The translations under genes were made by a program, and so were the position numbers. The notes under the pieces are model-generated. The model was not told where the DNA came from. It saw nothing but the letters and a program-made list of their open reading frames with translations, and made no database searches. 64,000 nt of DNA, from positions 216,100,500 to 216,164,499 of the forward strand of contig NC_073304.1 in NCBI RefSeq assembly GCF_027595985.1. Reading direction: 5' to 3'. Each line of letters begins with the position of its first letter. Positions within the stretch are counted from its first letter, which is position 1. Below, one piece after another: positions 62,570 through 64,000 of this stretch. This stretch comes from Sorex araneus. Taxonomy: Eukaryota > Chordata > Mammalia > Eulipotyphla > Soricidae.

Positions 62570-63260
62570 AGGTACCAGAGAGGCGGTCTCAGACTCACAG
62601 CGCCCCCAAGCCAAACCCGCGGAGGCCGGAGGAGTGAGGAGTGGGATGCGGAGCAGAGGGCGGGGCCGCCCCCTCAGGCGGGGCGGGGCCGGGGTGGGAC
62701 CTCTGGCGGGTGGGGCGGGGACTGGGCGGGGCCGGGGTGGATGGGGCGGGGCCTCGTGTTGGAGGGGCGGGGCCTCGGGCGGGGCGGGGTCCGGGCGCGG
62801 ACACTCGGCGCTGCTGCTGGCTCTCAGCTGCGGGTGGCCTGGGGTGCAGCTGCCGGGACCCGGCAGGATGGGGCCGCCGCCCCTTGCGCCCCCCGGGGAG
62901 GCCGCGGCGAGGACGGCGTAGTGGGCAGCATGGAGCAGGTCAGTGGGCGCGGGGCGCGGCTCTGCCGGCGGAGGGCGGAGGGCGCAGAGGGACCCCGACC
63001 CCCAGCAGGTAGGAGCTCCGAAAGGGAGGGGGTCCCCGGCTGCCCCCCCACGGGAGGGGTTGGGGTGCAGGGGCTCGGGGAGCGGCGGCGCGGGGGATGG
63101 GGCCCGGGAGACACGGAGCTGCTGTGTACTCACACACGCGCGTACGAGAGTACTCCCCTCCACTGCCCCGCGGGGAGGGACGCACGGAGAGCGCCCACAG
63201 GGCCGCGCGCCGCGGAAGGGCAGCGCCCACCTTTAGCAGCCCCCTCCCCACTGGGTGAGC
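62570..63260 (+). promoter_or_regulatory. ARHGAP23: CpG island with GC-box array, probable ARHGAP23 promoter
   Basis: At least seven GGGCGG cores lie between about 62658 and 62790, many as GGGGCGGGGCC, followed by CpG-rich sequence with candidate donors. In human, ARHGAP23 (a Rho GAP with PDZ, PH and GAP domains) lies next on the same strand as SOCS7. The assignment rests on synteny and composition, because no ARHGAP23 coding sequence that I recognise is present. Confidence 0.55.
62868..62938 (+). CDS. Candidate first-exon start with upstream mini-ORF (speculative)
   Basis: A 17-codon ORF (ATG 62868, TAG 62919-62921) is followed 8 nt later by GCAGCATGG (ATG 62930) and three codons MEQ before a good donor CAG|GTCAGT (62939). 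This could be a first coding exon of the downstream gene. I do not recognise MEQ as an ARHGAP23 start, and another donor (CAGCAG|GTAGGA, near 63009) is equally plausible. Confidence 0.2.
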
Positions 63261-64000
63261 GCCCAGCCCTGCTGGGATGCTGGGCCTGGGGAGGGGGCGC
63301 TGTGGGCTCTGCGGAATGAAGCAGTGACAGGAGGGGGGCTCTCTGGGGTGGGAAGGCTGACCCCAGACCCCCGTGGCGGGACCTCAAGACACAGCCATCC
63401 CTCCCTCTCCCGGCTTGCCACCAAGGGGCTTCTCCTCCTGCCGGGCTCCCCTCCTCTCCCAGTTACAGCAGCTGCAGCAGCTGCCGCCACCATTTCGCAG
63501 CAGTGAAAAGATGGGGCGGGCTGGGCAAGCTTGCCATATGCCCCCCAAACACAGCCCACCCACCCCCATCGGCCAGCAGGCCCCAGGAGCTTCTGCCTTT
63601 TACACTCCTTCGTGGGGGTGGGGAGCCCCTCAGAACAGAATTCCTCACCCCCTCACAGATGTCAGCCAAAGCGGCAGGACTGACCAGCCCCCTAAGAAAT
63701 AGAAGAGCCAGGCTGGACTGGGACCTCACCCCTGCTCTGGCCTGCTGAGGAGCAGCTGCCCTTGCTCCCTTCCTGACCCGCTCCGACCTGGGGGTGGGCT
63801 TGGAGCCCTGAAAGGGCTCTTCTGTGGCGGGGTGCCTGGGGTGCTGGAGCTGAGCTGTCTGTGGGGTCCAGGCTCTGAGACCCCCCCTGCAGACTGAGCT
63901 CAGATCCCTGCTCTGGGCGAGGGTTTGGGGGTTGCCTGTGAAGGTGACAGCGGGGCCACAGGAAAGATGGAGTGTGACTAATCACCATTGGTGAAGTCGA
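63261..64000 (+). other. Downstream of the second island, probably intron
   Basis: GC-rich single-copy sequence. No exon recognised. A CAGCAGCTGCAGCAGCTGC run near 63468-63486 is low complexity. Confidence 0.5.

Larger units (their letters stand above)
52886..62570. other. Intergenic interval between SOCS7 and ARHGAP23 region
   Basis: No coding exon recognised. Left two thirds are rich in SINEs and L1 3' ends. 56340-57090, 58820-59600 and 60870-62570 are mainly single-copy GC-rich sequence with no supported gene. Confidence 0.7.

Noticed and set aside
62414-63163. 249-codon minus-strand open frame across the second CpG island
   Set aside because: Pro/Arg-rich translation of a GC-box array with no recognisable domain. 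Composition explains it.

Overview
This is a mammalian genomic window with split genes, GT-AG introns, CpG-island promoters and dense retroposons. The commonest repeat is a tRNA-derived SINE of about 180 bp, with a head like GGGGCCGGAGCGATAGCACA and an end like GGGTGTGACCCAAAAAGC plus an A-rich tail. I recognise it as the SOR-type SINE of shrews (Soricidae, most likely Sorex). Gene order matches human 17q12: GPR179 (minus), SOCS7 (plus), then the region where ARHGAP23 should begin. The species and the synteny rest on recognition and memory, not on a database search.

Layout. Positions 1-9420 hold the 5' ten exons of GPR179 on the minus strand (ATG at 9420, last visible exon ending at 1170). 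They encode 675 residues: signal peptide, ligand-binding-type ectodomain, EGF-like module and a complete class C seven-helix domain. The very long last exon with the cytoplasmic tail lies beyond position 1. Positions 9421-16900 are intergenic, mostly SINEs, old MIR fragments and simple repeats, with one good CTCF-like site. Positions about 16980-18750 form the SOCS7 CpG island (two CCAAT boxes, a CRE-like site, ETS-like sites). SOCS7 runs to about 52885: nine coding exons totalling 659 codons, a probable intron inside the 3' UTR, then a SINE-free terminal exon of about 4.6 kb ending at AATAAA (52861). Positions 52886-62570 are intergenic, with SINEs, L1 3' ends, a striking fold-back of L1 sequence and a consensus CTCF motif. 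Positions about 62570-63260 are a second CpG island with a tight GC-box array, the best candidate for the ARHGAP23 promoter.

How the genes relate. GPR179 is a retinal ON-bipolar-cell orphan receptor that scaffolds RGS complexes. SOCS7 is an SH2/SOCS-box adaptor for a Cullin5 ubiquitin ligase. They are divergently transcribed neighbours with separate promoters about 7.7 kb apart and no evident shared pathway. All splice junctions of both genes were checked by hand and keep the frame; one GPR179 intron uses a GC donor.

I did not find a novel enzymatic or defence-type system, and the window is not prokaryotic. The most unusual items are the fold-back at 58191-58451, a 409-bp insertion of an unfamiliar family with a perfect 13-bp target duplication (32907-33315), a convergent pair of CTCF-like motifs around SOCS7, the GC-AG intron, the 3' UTR intron and several nested SINE insertions.
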